64,000 nt of DNA from contig NC_057866.1 in assembly GCF_019393635.1 (NCBI RefSeq), positions 9,682,223-9,746,222 of the forward strand. The letters are read 5' to 3'. Shown here in pieces: positions 45,007 through 56,637 of this stretch. Within the stretch, counting starts at the first letter, position 1, and each line of letters begins with the position of its first letter. The translations under genes were made by a program, and so were the position numbers. The DNA comes from Dromiciops gliroides (taxonomy: Eukaryota; Chordata; Mammalia; Microbiotheria; Microbiotheriidae). The notes under the pieces were generated by a model that did not search any database, had not been told where the DNA came from, and saw only the letters and a program-made list of their open reading frames with translations.

Positions 45007-45596
45007 GAGCCTGCATTTTCAATGAGGAGACAAGTCCACATATGTATATGCACATTTTTTGAAGGGGAATCAGACCTATGATTTCATTAATGTTACTGAC
45101 ATTGGTGAAATCGGGGACTCCTAGGATCAGATCCATGCTTAAGGAAATTTATTTGGCCACAGAGGGTCTAGAATTGAGATAGTATTGAGGAAGGGAGACC
45201 CCCCAGTTCCATGTCTAACCCTAATTCTCACGCTGTTGCAATAATCTAGGCAAGAGCTGCGAGGGCAGCAGATTGAAGACATAGATAGAAATGGTAGGAG
45301 CTGGCAATTGACTGGATGTGTGGGCTGAGGGAGATGAGGAGGGGAGGATACATAATGTCACCTCCTGCACACCTATAGCTGTTCACCTCCCAGAAATCAC
45401 CTTGGATTTGTTGTAGACAGCCTTATTTTACGTATACATGTCAGTATGATGTGGTGTGTAGATGGAGAGATGGCCTCAGAGTTAGGGTGAACTGAATTTA
45501 TGTCTAGTCTCTGACTCATCATATCTGGGTGACCCTGGGAGTCTCAGATTTCACCAATTTCACCTCCAATTACCTCTAGAATCAATGATAAACTCT

Positions 45597-45741
45597 TCTT
45601 TTTTTTTTGTTCGGGGCAATGAGGGTTAAGTGACTTGCCTAGGGTCACACAGTAAGTGTCAAGTGGCTGAGGCAGGATTTGAACTCAGGCCCTTCTGAAT
45701 CCAGGGCTGCTGCTCTATCCACTGAACCACCTAGCTGCTCC
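45597..45741 (-). repeat. WSINE1-like SINE
   Basis: CAATGAGGGTTAAG variant, lacks 'gctag' after 'cacacag'. Ends ctagctgctcc. Confidence 0.92.
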
Positions 45742-45966
45742 CTCCTCTGGTTAGCTCTTAAAGCCTTTTATAATCTGGCCCAAATCCTTCTCCTGTACAG
45801 CCTCATTGGATATTACTCAGTCAGCTAACCACAATAGGTGGTGTTTACTAAGATGATAAGTGGAACCTGGGTTGCCCATTTCTAACATGGTGCCCAATGC
45901 ATCCCACCACGTGGTTGGGGGTGTTCTCCCTTGATTGGCTGCCTGCTTTGGTCTTTAAGACTGGGG

Positions 45967-46121
45967 AGGGGCAGCTAGGTGGTGCAGTGGATAGAGCACT
46001 GGCCCTGGATTCAGGAGGACCTGAGTTCAAATCTGGCCTCAGACACTTAACACTTACTAGCTGTGTGACCCTGGGCAAGTCACTGTCACTTAACCCCAAT
46101 TGCCTCACCAAAAAAAAAAAA
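45967..46121 (+). repeat. WSINE1-like SINE
   Basis: 'Acacttaacacttactagc', AATTGCCTCACC end, A tail. A 6-base 'cactgt' insertion in 'caagtcactgtcactt'. Flanked by 'agactgggga'. Confidence 0.95.
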
Positions 46122-46129
46122 AGACTGGG

Positions 46130-47330
46130 GAGACTGAGCTCTTTGGGTTTTTACCCCCAGTTGCTTCTTTTTGTCCACTTCTATCTGCTGGGTGCAGCAT
46201 GGGAGCTATGAACTGATCTGGTGAGAGGGGAAGGACTTGCCTTCCCCCCAGCTCAGAGAAAGGGGCCTGGGGAGGTTTGTTTCTGTTCTGTGTTGTAGGC
46301 CCTCTTCAGTTCACAGGGGATCTCCACGGGCCATGATGACCCTGGGGCTAGGATCACAGGTAGGCTGCATAGCCAGCCAACCCAGCAGGGTGGGGATCAT
46401 TGCCAGGGGGGAGTTTGGACTTGGATCCACAGGAACCAAGTGAAGCTTTGAACCTGATCCCCTTCCCCTCCCCAGCAGCTGAGGTGGTGGTGGTGGGGGG
46501 GCTGAGAATTATGCCTCTCACATTTGAGGGGGAGGCGGAAAGATAAGTTCTGTTTTGGAAATGGTGCCAACGGGATAACCAGTTTACGATATCTAAAAGG
46601 CAGTTGGTGATGTAGGACTGAAACTCGGACAAGAGGTTAGGGCTTCATGCGATTCTGCCTCCCTTAAATCTAATTTATGCATGAGTCATTACACCACTTT
46701 ACGACCTCAAAGTCCTGTGGTCACAGGCAAACGATGTAGCAACAGGTCTGGATACACTGTGAACTGTAATCACAGCCCAGACTATAGGGACATCTTTCTC
46801 CTTGGACTGAAGCAGCAATTGGGCTATCTGGCAGCCCCCTGGGTATCTGAACAACTGTATCTAAGGACTGCACAGCAGTGACGAAGGGGCTAGAAAAGGT
46901 GTCCTAGAAGTTGTGCTTTGCCTAACCTAACCCTGGACTGCTTACCCTGGTAAGCAGGGATCCCGTCCCCAGGATTGAAACACACACACAAACGTACAAA
47001 AACTTTTGTGAAGATGATTCCACTCATCGCTGATACATGGAACGGTCACCTGTTTATGCACAACATGAGATGCAGCAGACCTGAAGGATGAACAGCTCTT
47101 GTTGCGAGAGAACTCAGCAGGTATCTCATCCAAATTGCAGTCCTGAGGGAAATGAGGCCAGCAAAGGGAAGCCAGCTCACTGAAGCAGGAGCTGGATACC
47201 CATTTTCCTGGAGTGGCTTCAGGGAAGGGAAGGTTTTACAACCAAAACGAATCCAGTCAACAAGCTTGCATGGCTCCCCAAAAGAGCAATTGACAGGCTC
47301 CTGACGAAGCAATTGCCACTTCCAGGCAAG
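46130..47330. other. Intergenic stretch, no gene recognised
   Basis: No coding exon or known repeat could be supported. Parts near 46680-47300 may be an old dispersed repeat that continues past the minisatellite, but the family is not identified. Confidence 0.4.
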
Positions 47331-47336
47331 CACCAT

Positions 47337-47444
47337 GCCACCATCATCAGTGCCCACGCTGCTACCATCATCAGTGCTCACGCTGCTACCATCATCAGTG
47401 CCCACGCTGCCACCATCATCAGTGCTCATGCTGCCACCATGATG
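47337..47444. repeat. 24-bp minisatellite, 4.5 copies
   Basis: Units at 47337, 47361, 47385 and 47409 plus a half unit, all 24 bases, alternating 'gtgcccacgct' and 'gtgctcacgct' types. Because 24 is a multiple of three both strands remain open (STDDGSSVG-like on minus), but no gene context supports coding. Confidence 0.95.
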
Positions 47445-47859
47445 AACCCTGGTGAAGTCCAAGACATGTCTACGAAGCCCTGGAGACCCTCACCCTCAAT
47501 GTGCCGAGACAGGACAAGTGTGTAATTCTGGGTGACTGCCACACACTCCCAGATGTGGCAGGGAGTCCGGCATTGGGAGGAATGGACTTGTAAACAGCTC
47601 GATGAGCAAAGCAGAATTTCAGTAGCTCCAAAGAAATGGGAGGTGCACAAATCCAGAGCCATCTCCACTCCCAATGTTCATGTGGACTATTTATGTCTGA
47701 GCTTGTATTGGTGTGAGCAGCCACAGTCAGACACACTTGACCCTGACACAGTGATGCCATTCTCATCCTTTTGATGAAGGACAACAACCACCACTTGAGG
47801 AAAGCCAGGCTCAAATGTATAGGACAAATTGATAATGGATTCTAATTTATAAGACTAAG

Positions 47860-48720
47860 GGTTCTTCAACAGGAAAATGATAAAAGGAGATAAACAGAAT
47901 GATGTTTTCAGAGGAAGGAATCAAAGGAATTAATAGGCATTCAGAAATGTTTCAAAGCACCAATTATTAGAGAAATGCAACTCAAAGCAACTCTGAGCTT
48001 CCTTCTACCCATCAGACCAGCAAGGATGGCAGCGAGAAAAATAAATGAGCAATGTTGGAGGAGCTGTGGGGAAAGAGGCCCGTTAGAACACTGGTGGCGT
48101 TCTGGGCTTTCTGGAAAGCAATCTGGAGCACGTTACTAAACCATGTCTCCCCTTTGACCCAGGAAAACCTCTACCAGGACCTTTATGTACAAAACATTTG
48201 ATAGCAACTTTTTTTTTTTTTTTTGGTGGCCAAAAGTTGAAACCAAGGGATTGCCCACCTCTCCAGCAGTGGCTAAACAAATGGTAATGTACGAATGTAA
48301 TGGAATATCATTTTGCCATAAGAAAGGATGAAATGGACAGTTTCAGAGGAAACCAGGAAGACCTTCATGAACCGAGTTAGAGCAAAGAAAGCAGAGCTAG
48401 GAAAACGATTTATACAATGATAACCAAATTGTTGAGAAAAACAACCCCGAAGGACTTTAGAACTCTGATCAAGGCAATGAGTCCAAAAGCATGACGATCA
48501 CTCATACTATTCACTTGTTCCTAGAGAGGTGAGAAATTTAAAATGCAAAAAGAGACTTACTTTTGGGAATGACCAATGTGTGTATTTGTTCTGGCTGATT
48601 ATGTGTGCATGTATTCAGGGCTTTATTATTATTTAGGGAAAATTATCCAATGGAGGGACAGATTAATAAATGAAAAAGTAACAAATAGAGACAATTGTAA
48701 TAATTTTAGAAAATAAAGTA
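47860..48720 (+). repeat. L1 3' end, 5'-truncated
   Basis: Runs through 'gagaaatgcaactcaaagc', 'catcagaccagcaaggatgg', 'caatctggagcacgttac', 'ggccaaaagttgaaaccaag', 'tgtaatggaatatcattttg' in the order of the mammalian L1 ORF2 end/3' UTR. Confidence 0.75.
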
Positions 48721-49961
48721 CAACATGATAGGAGGGATGGAAAGGTTTGGAAAAGCTGCTGTGGAGAGTAGGTTATGGAGTCAATGATGGAGGTGTAAAA
48801 GAATTTCCTTGAAGCACTGCAGCCCCAGTTCAGATAATATCACACAAATGTGTAGTGGATCCAGTTAGCACAGTTTAATGCTTTGCTCCAACTTAAGTCC
48901 ATAACATCAGGGTAGGGGTGATGGCAGTGGATGAAGAGCATAATTCAGGGCTAACACTTGGCAGGACAAGATCAGCAATAAGATAAAGGGGCCATGGGAC
49001 TTGAAAGACAGTGTGCAATGTACTGGTAGCCAGTGTAGGGATGATGGCCCCGGAAACAACCAAGGGTTCCAGTGACTAGAAGTCACAGGAATGACAAAGA
49101 ACAAACCCAAGCCTGGCCTGTAAGGTAGAGGGAGAAGTGGGATGACAACTGGTTATAATGAGATAAGGGAATTTCAGAGTTTATATATGTGGAAGTAGAA
49201 CATTTGTGAGTGATGGGAAACTGAAAAGTATAACAATTTCTCTGTATGGTTGAAGCGAGATGCAATAGCCATAATAAACGAGCAACATGAGAAACTTGGG
49301 AGCTAAGGGTGTTTGAGGAAGCATCATTATGTATGTTGAAGTCCCCTAATATAAGGACATGTGTTGAAAGGGAGACATTGTCAGCCAGGCACTGAACTCA
49401 TTGAGGGAAAATGAGGAGTGGCATAGAGGTCAGTAGACAGTAGCTAGCAGACCTGTGATTGGAGGCTGGATGTGCACTGAGTGACACTCAAAAGAGGGGA
49501 AGGTACTGAGTGGTAGAGGTAGAGGGATAGCCTAGAAATGGCTGTGAGGATCACGGGGTATTCCAAATCCCCCACTTCAACCAGTGAGTCAGAAGAAATG
49601 AGTGAAAATGCCACCAGTACTAAAGACAATGGCCAGGGAGGCTGTGTCTTCAGGAGGGGGCCAGGCCTCAGTGAGATCCAGAAGAGAAAATTAGGGGGAG
49701 AAGAGATTTCAGATGAAAACAAGTTTGTTGCCTACTGCATATATACATTCCAAAGTGCGCAGTGGGATGTGAGATGGGATGATGGAGGTGGGGGTTGTGA
49801 AGTGCATGGTAAAGAGGAATCAGGTAATGGGGAATATACTATAATGGCTGAGACATGACATGATAAGGGCCTGGACTACTGTGTGGTTATGTGAATAGAG
49901 AAAAAGGAATATAACTGTATGTGAGTGTGTATGTATATATGTTCACATATATGTATATATG

Positions 49962-50002
<41 letters not shown>

Positions 50003-51095
50003 ATATATGCACACACACACCGGAACACACATATATTCCTTTCTCTATGTGTGTTTCTGTATACATGCATCTATCTATCCATCAATGATGTGGCAGAGGT
50101 GATAATGATCAGATTTGGTGACTGATTGTACATGGGGGTAAGGGACTTTAAGGAGGTGAGGATAATACTTAGGTTGTAAAATTGAATGACTGAAGTAGAT
50201 TCCCTTGATAGAAATGTTAAAGCTCCAAAAATAGCTTAGTTTTTGGGGAAAGAGAACAAGCTTTCTTTAGGCCATGTTGAGTTTGAGATGGCTATACATC
50301 ACATGGTTTGAAATGACCAATAGGCTCTTGGCAATATGCCTAGAGGTCAGGAGAGAGACTTGGGCTGGATTTATATATCTGAGAGTAATCTGCTTAGAGA
50401 AGATAACTAAGCCCATGAAAGTTGATGAGGTCACCCAGTGAGGTAGAGGAGAGAGAGGAGGAAAGGGGATCCATGGCAGAGCCTTGGGGAACATGGGTCA
50501 CTAGGGCACATAATATCACTGATGATCCGGGGAGACTGAGAAGGAGCAGTAGGAGCAGGACTATGAGAGAGCAGCGTCATGAAAATTTAAGAGAGGGAGA
50601 GCATCCAGTAGGAGAGGGCGTTTGTCGTTGTAGAATGCTAAGGAACTTCTAAGGAAGATTAGAACAGAGAAAAGACCATCAGATTTGGCAATTAACAGTT
50701 CTTGGTAATGTTTTTGGTTATTATAATGTTACCACATTGCTAATGTTAGAGGACACAGTTTCACTATTGGCCTCGATTTTCTTAGTAAATAAGAAAGAGA
50801 ATCCTTCATCTGAGAAGGTGGGAGCAAGGGTGATGTGGAAGGTTCGAGGAGAGAAAAGAAGGTTGGAAACAGTCTCATGAGGAATGGGATAATGAATCAG
50901 GGAGGAAAAAGTAGAAGGATTGCCTTGCGGTAATAAAAGTGTGTTTGAGATTGGATAACATGAATGTATAGTGGATCCAGTCTACATGGTTTATTGACTT
51001 ACATCTCTTCAGAAACACATGACCTGACCATAGGAGTAATGAAAGCAGGGATTGGAAATATTCAAGGGTTGGGGATTGGCAAGGTTTGATTAGTG
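48720..51095. other. Intergenic stretch, no gene recognised
   Basis: Plus-strand text such as 'ggcagagccttggggaac' resembles old mammal-wide repeats, but I cannot name the family. Contains the AT/GT microsatellite at 49918-50025. Confidence 0.4.
49918..50025. repeat. (TA)n/(GT)n microsatellite
   Basis: Repeats of 'tgtatatatgttca', then about 30 bases of TA, then GT and CA runs. Confidence 0.95.
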
Positions 51096-51099
51096 GTTT

Positions 51100-51345
51100 T
51101 TGTTGTTCAGTTGTTTTCAATAACACTTGACTCTTTTGTGATCTCATTCAGGGCTTTCTTGGAAAATATAGCAGTGGTTTTCCATTTCCTTCTCCAGTTC
51201 ATTTTACAGATGGGGAAACTGAGGTAAACAGTTTTAAGTGACTTGTCCAGGGTCAAACAACTACTAAATGTCAGAGGTCAGATTTGAATTCAGGAAGATA
51301 AGGCTCCCTGACTCCATCCCAGGGCTCTATCCATTGCACAATCTG
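51100..51345 (-). repeat. MAR1-type longer SINE
   Basis: 'Tgttgttcagttgttttcaa', 'tttccttctccagttcattt', 'tacagatggggaaactgagg' and the SINE body in reverse. Confidence 0.8.
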
Positions 51346-51502
51346 TCCCGTGTCCACTGTCCCATGATTAGTGATAGATATGATTACTGATCAGGGAGTA
51401 ATATCGATTAACAGGACATTGTAGAGTTTTTCTGGTGAAGTGGAGGGTCAAGATGGGGTGGGGAGGGAATGGAAGTCATTTTGATGATGAAGAAGAGGAT
51501 GA

Positions 51503-51652
51503 GGAGGCAGCTGGGTGGTACAGTGGATAGAGCACCAGCCCTGGAGTCAGGAGGACCTGAGTTCAAATCTGACCTCAGACACTTAACACTTATTAGCTGT
51601 GTGGTCCTGGGCAAGTCACTTAACCCCAATTGCCTCACAAAAAAAAAAAAAA
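51503..51652 (+). repeat. WSINE1-like SINE
   Basis: 'Acacttaacacttattagc', AATTGCCTCAC end, A tail. Flanked by 'aagaggatgagga'. Confidence 0.95.
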
Positions 51653-51854
51653 AGAGGATGAGGAGTAGGATAGAGGAATAGATTGATTGAATGAATAGAT
51701 ATTGCAACCAATAGAAGAATGGCAGTGATTTTGTGAATGTAGAAATTTTTCCCAATCCCCACTTAGTGCTGGTGTCTTCCCTCTGTTGATTATTTCCATT
51801 TGGTGCTGTCTTGTTCCTGTTTGTGCACACATGTTCTCAATGTTTTTGCCCCCA

Positions 51855-51970
51855 TTAGACTGTGAGCTCCTTGAGAGCAAGCACTGTCTCTTGCCTTTTT
51901 TTGTAGTCACTTTGCTTCACACCATGCCTAGAAATACAATAGGCACTAAATAAATGCTTTTTGACTTCTA
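51855..51970 (+). repeat. L2-like 3' end
   Basis: 'Tagactgtgagctccttgag', 'caccatgcctagaaatac', 'aataggcactaaataaatgc'. Confidence 0.75.
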
Positions 51971-52189
51971 TTAACTTGACCAAGGAATTAGAACTGTTGT
52001 GGTTAATGGTGAGCTCATAAGTGTGATCATGGTTGTGCGATTATGTGTGGCTGAGGTGGAGAGGAGGGTGTCACTGGATTTAAAAGTACCATGGGATTTG
52101 TTGGAAGTTACAGGGTTCAGGTATGGTGAAGTCTGCTGGTATGGGGGCAGGACTTTGGGAGAAGAGCAGGCTCATGAAGAAGACACTGG

Positions 52190-52300
52190 CAGACCTTAGA
52201 GCCATCTAGTCAAAGCTCTTCATTTTACAAGAGAAGAAACTGAGGTACAGAGAGAATAAGCGACTTCCTTAAGGGCATAGGTATGGGATGTAGCACTACT
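52190..52300 (-). repeat. MIR-like fragment
   Basis: 'Cattttacaagagaagaaac' and 'tgaggtacagagagaataag'. Confidence 0.5.
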
Positions 52301-52686
52301 GGGATTTGCACGCAGGACTTCTCTCTAAAGATGCCTTCCCCAGAGTGGAGGGAGGTTCCCCTAATCAAGGTGCCCTTGTATGTTCCCCAAGGAGCTACAA
52401 GGATCAAAGGGCTGCTTTATCTGTATATGGTGCTCCTTACCTTGCTTTGTATTTCCACCTCTTATTAGAAGACAACACTGACTTGCCAGACCAGGAAGAT
52501 AATGAATGGGACAACCATTGTTTGCCTCAGCACCTGACCAACCCAAACAGACTTTCCCAGAGGGAGAAAACTTTGTCAAGATCTATGGGCATGTCCTGAG
52601 GTAGTGAGCAAGGTCTCAGAGGGTCTCCTGCACTAACCAGCCAAGGGGGGAATTATTGTATTTCTCCTCATTGTTTATTCTACTCA

Positions 52687-52836
52687 TTTTTTTTTTTTTT
52701 GGTGAGGCAATTGGGGTTAAGTGACTTGCTCAGGGTCACACAGCTAGTAAGTGTCAAGTGTTTGAGGCTGGATTTGAACTCAGGTCCTCCTGAATCCAAG
52801 GCCAGTGCTCTATCCACTGTGCCACCCAGCTGCCCC
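52687..52836 (-). repeat. WSINE1-like SINE
   Basis: CAATTGGGGTTAAG variant with 'aagtgtcaagtgtttgagg'. Flanks share 'actcatttt'. Confidence 0.94.
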
Positions 52837-53214
52837 AATTGCACTCATTTTCAAGTATGATGTTTAACAATGAATCCTTTATTTTATGAACTGAATTGCT
52901 GGGAAGTTCTACCAGGTCACCTTGTTCCATCCACTCAGCAGGCAGAGAATGCACTTCTCAATCCAGAAAATGTAGATCATACTTCACAATAAGGAAAAAT
53001 AACAAAGCTGTGTCCAGACATTGGAGTCCCTCAGAAGCATGGTTGAGGGCCCACAGGAAAGTGTCAAATTGTGCTCTCAGCTTGTGGCATTTCAGGCATA
53101 AGGAAGGCTGGTCTCTCCTGAATGTCTTTCTTGGCATTTCCTTTCAGAGACTGTGCCCTCTTCATCCTGGTCAAGGAGGAACAGAGACAAAGCCATTCTT
53201 GAGATAATCATATG

Positions 53215-54775
53215 ATTTTGGTTAGTTTTCTTATTGATGTGGTTGATTATATTAATAGTTTTTCTAATGTTGAACCAGCCCTACATTCCTGGTATAAAGC
53301 CCACCTGGTCATAGCGTATTATCCTGGTGATCACTTGCTACAATCTTCTTTCTAATATTTTATTTAAGATTTTTGCATCAATATTCATTAGGGAAATTGG
53401 TATATAACTTTCTTTCTCTGTTTTGGCTCTGCCTGGTTTAGATATTAACTCTATATTTATGTCATAAAATCAGTTTGGTAGAACTCCTTCTTCACCTATT
53501 TTTCCATATAGTTTGTATAGTATTGGAATTAATGGTTCTTTAAATGTTTGGTAGAATTCACTTGTAAACCCATCTGGCTCTGGAGATTTTTTCTTAGGGA
53601 GTTCATTGATGACTTATTCAATTTCTTTTTCTAAAATGGTCCTATTTAAGGATTTTATTTCCTCTTCAGTTAACTTGGGCCATTTGTATTTTTATAAATA
53701 TTCATCCATTTCATTTAGATTGTCAAATTTATTGGCATACAGTTGGGCAAAATAGCTCCTAATTATTGCTTTAAATTCCACTTCATTGGTGGTGAAATCA
53801 CCCTTTCATTTTTGATACTGGTAATTTGGTTTTCTTCTTTCTTTTTTAAAATCAAATTAACCAAAGGCTTATCTATTTTATTGTTTTTTTTTTCATAGAA
53901 CCAGCTCTTAGTTTTATTGATTAGTTCTAGTTTTCTTGTTTTCAATTTTATTAATTTCTCCTTTGATTTTCTGGATTTCTAGTATTTAGTTGGGGATTTT
54001 AAATTTATTCTTTTTCCAGCTTTTTTAGTTGCCTGCCCAATTCATTGATCTCTTCTTTCTCTTTTTTACTAATGTAAGCATTTAGAGATATAGAATTTCC
54101 TCTAAGCACTGCTTTGGCTACATCCCATAGATTTTGGTATGTTGTCTCATTATTGTCATTCTCTTGGATGAAGTTATTGATTGTTTCTATGATTTGTTGT
54201 TTGACCCACTCATTCTTTTTTTTTTTTAGATAGGCAATTGGGGTTAAGTGACTTGCCCAGGGTCACACAGCTAGTAAGTGTTAAGTGTCTGAGGCCGGAT
54301 TTGAACTCAGGTACTCCTGACTCCAGGGCTGGTGCTCTATCCACTGCACCACCTAGCTGCCCGTGACCCACTCATTCTTTAGGATGAGATTGTTTAGTTT
54401 CCAATTAATTTTCAGTCTACCTTTCCATGGTTCTTTATTACATGTAATTTTTATTGCATCATGATCTGAGAAGGATGCGTTTACTATTTCTGCCTTTCTA
54501 CATTTGATTATGAGGTTTTTGTGCCCTAATACATGGCCAATTTTTGAGTATGTGCCATATACTGCTGAGAAGAAGGTATATTCCTTTCTATCCCCATTCA
54601 GTTTTTTCCAGATGTCTATCATATCTAACTTTTCTAATATTTTATTCACCTCTTTAACTTCTTTCTTATTTATTTTGCAGTTAGATTTATCTAATTCTGA
54701 GAGGGGAATGCTCAGAACCCCCACTAGTAGAGTTTTGCTGTCTATTTCCTCTCACCTACATGAGTTCCAATCTAG
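53215..54775 (-). repeat. L1 ORF2 fragment (end of endonuclease into reverse transcriptase)
   Basis: Minus-strand translation at 54364-54720 gives the C-terminal half of the endonuclease (DIWKKLNGDRKEYTFFSAVY, TYSKIGHVLGHKN, SFSDHDAIKI). Toward 53220 come SEFYQTF-, [14 protein letters not shown]- and QVGFIPGMQGWFNIRK-like parts of the reverse transcriptase. Frames are broken by stops and shifts, both ends are truncated, and a SINE sits inside. Confidence 0.85.
54219..54363 (-). repeat. WSINE1-like SINE nested in the L1 fragment
   Basis: CAATTGGGGTTAAG variant with 'aagtgttaagtg'. Exact 17-bp duplication TGACCCACTCATTCTTT at 54202-54218 and 54364-54380; the L1 reading resumes after it. Confidence 0.97.
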
Positions 54776-54955
54776 CCCCTGACACTAGCTGTGTAACCCT
54801 GGGCAAGTGATTTAACCCTGTTGGCCTCAGTTGCTCATTTGTCAAAGGAGCTGGAGAATGAATTGGAAAACCACTCCAGTACCTTTGCCAAGAAAGCCCC
54901 AAATGGTGCCACAAAGAGTTGGACATGACTGAAAGGAATCAACAATCAAAAGGCT
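54773..54955 (+). repeat. MAR1-type longer SINE, 5'-short
   Basis: 'Tgtaaccctgggcaagtgat', 'ggagaatgaattggaaaacc', 'actccagtacctttgccaag', 'gagttggacatgactgaaag'. Confidence 0.8.
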
Positions 54956-55184
54956 CAAGGAAATCCCATGTGAAAGAAGCAGAAAAGGGCTTATGGAGTT
55001 GGGGGAGAGATGGGAGAGAAGCAGGGCAGTGAAAAGCTTAAGAGCTGAAGTCCTGAGTAAGATCAGTGTACTCCTCCCCCACAAGCTAACCACTGGCACC
55101 TGGACAGAATCTGAGTGCACCTGAGTAGGGGTGATCCTTCTCTGGTTGGCAATGGGAGAACAGATCTGAGTAAGCAGGCGCGCG

Positions 55185-55195
55185 CGCGTGCGCGT

Positions 55196-55234
<39 letters not shown>
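55185..55234. repeat. (CG)n/(CA)n microsatellite
   Basis: A CGCGCG run merges into about 32 bases of CA. Confidence 0.95.
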
Positions 55235-55238
<4 letters not shown>

Positions 55239-55384
55239 CCTCTTGCTAAGGGAATAAGGAAATGTCCACATCCATCATGGAGGGGAAAACCATATTGGAT
55301 GTCCCCTATCCCATTCAGTTTGAAATATTGTGCTCAGTTTTGGGCATAACATTTGAGGAAGGACATTGTCAAGCAGGCTGAGGA

Positions 55385-55605
55385 TGGTCAATGGGCACAG
55401 GACCATGGATTTAGAGCCAAAAGGAACCTCAGAGGCATCTCCACCCTGCCCCTCTTTATGAAGATGAGGAGAGTGGGGCTCAGGGAGGTAAAGTGACTTG
55501 TCCAATGTCTCTCCCATGTGTCAGTGTCAGAGGCCAGGTCTGACCTCAGGTTGTCCTGTCTCCAGGCCCAGTGATCTGGCCACTGCATCCCCAGCTGCCT
55601 CTCAC
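55385..55605 (-). repeat. MIR-like element
   Basis: 'Gatgaggagagtggggctca', 'gtaaagtgacttgtccaatg', 'ccagtgatctggccactgca'. Confidence 0.6.
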
Positions 55606-55679
55606 TAGAGGAGCAGGAGGACTATTTAAGACTTTACTTTGGACAATTGTCCACTTGTTCCTGAGCTCTTCCTGAGCCT

Positions 55680-55890
55680 GTATGGAGTTTTCTTGTCAAA
55701 GATGCTGCAGTGGTTTGCCATGTCCTTGTCCAGCTCATTTTACAGATGAAGAACTGAGAGAAACAGGGATAAATGACTTGCCCAGAATCACACAGCTAGT
55801 AAGTATCTGAGGCTAGATTTGAACTCAGGAATATACATTTTCCTGACTTCAGGCCCAGTACTCTATCCCTTTACCACCTACCTGCCCTAC
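55680..55890 (-). repeat. MAR1-type longer SINE
   Basis: 'Ttttcttgtcaaagatgctg', 'cagtggtttgccatgtcctt', 'acagatgaagaactgagaga' then the SINE body in reverse. Confidence 0.75.
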
Positions 55891-56003
55891 ATTGCACATG
55901 GTAGGTATTTAATTGGTATTTGTTAAGGCAAATTAAAATGACAGGTATTTTAATGAGATAACTGAAGTGAACCCTCTGGTATATCTATAAAAATGAATTG
56001 AGG

Positions 56004-56168
56004 GGGCAGCTAGGTGGTGCAGTGGATAAAGCACTAGCCCCCAAATCAGCAGAACCTGAGTTCAAATCCAGCCTCAGACACTTGAGCCTTACTAGCTGGG
56101 CAAGTCACTTAACCCTCATTGCCCTGCAAACCACGCCCCCCCCCAAACAAAACAAAACAAAACAAAAC
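56004..56168 (+). repeat. WSINE1-like SINE
   Basis: CATTGCCCTGC end, then a (CAAAA)n tail. AAAAATGAATTGAGG at 55989-56003 and 56169-56183. Confidence 0.96.
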
Positions 56169-56433
56169 AAAAATGAATTGAGGTATGTCTAAGGATTTCT
56201 ATTCCCAGTAATTGTCACTTTAACTTAATGCAATGTTTGTCTTATTTTAATGATGCACAGAAAGAAGAGATTTAGGGACTGGCTTTGGAATTTGGGCTTG
56301 TTATTATAACTACCCAGTGTATTTCCCTGGGCACTCTTACATATTCTGAGTCCAGGGGAAAGAAGATCCTCAAAGATACACTCCTGGTCTCATTTTCCAG
56401 TTACACTTCCACTGATAGGAGTCAGGGACTCAC

Positions 56434-56637
56434 CTGTTTTCTGTCTCTTGGATGGTTTGAAGCAGCGGGAGGCCATGGGTCTCAATCAAGAAGGAGACAG
56501 CAATGGCAGAAAGGATAGGCACTCCTCCAAATAAGAGAGGCTGCAGAACAGGGCTATAGTTGCCAATGATGAATACAAGGGGAGCTAGCAGTCCACCAAA
56601 GTTTGCTGCTAAACCACAAAAACTCACTCCCTGCTGC
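56434..56637 (-). CDS. SLC22A20: SLC22A20-like exon 9
   Basis: 204 bases. RQQGVSFCGLAANFGGLLAP, then SPVLQPLLFGGVPILSAIAV and LIETHGLPLLQTIQETENR; this is helix 11-12 and the conserved ET.G.PL.. ..Q. tail. Open, donor GTGAGTC. Confidence 0.92.

Noticed and set aside
47046-47462. 138-residue open frame with STDDGSSVG repeats
   Set aside because: Driven by the 24-bp minisatellite; no start context, splice sites or homology.
48720-51095. Possible LTR or viral remnant
   Set aside because: No paired terminal repeats or recognisable viral domains could be seen; left as unidentified.
53763-54782. Possible host gene on the minus strand
   Set aside because: Residues are L1 endonuclease and reverse transcriptase with broken frames.
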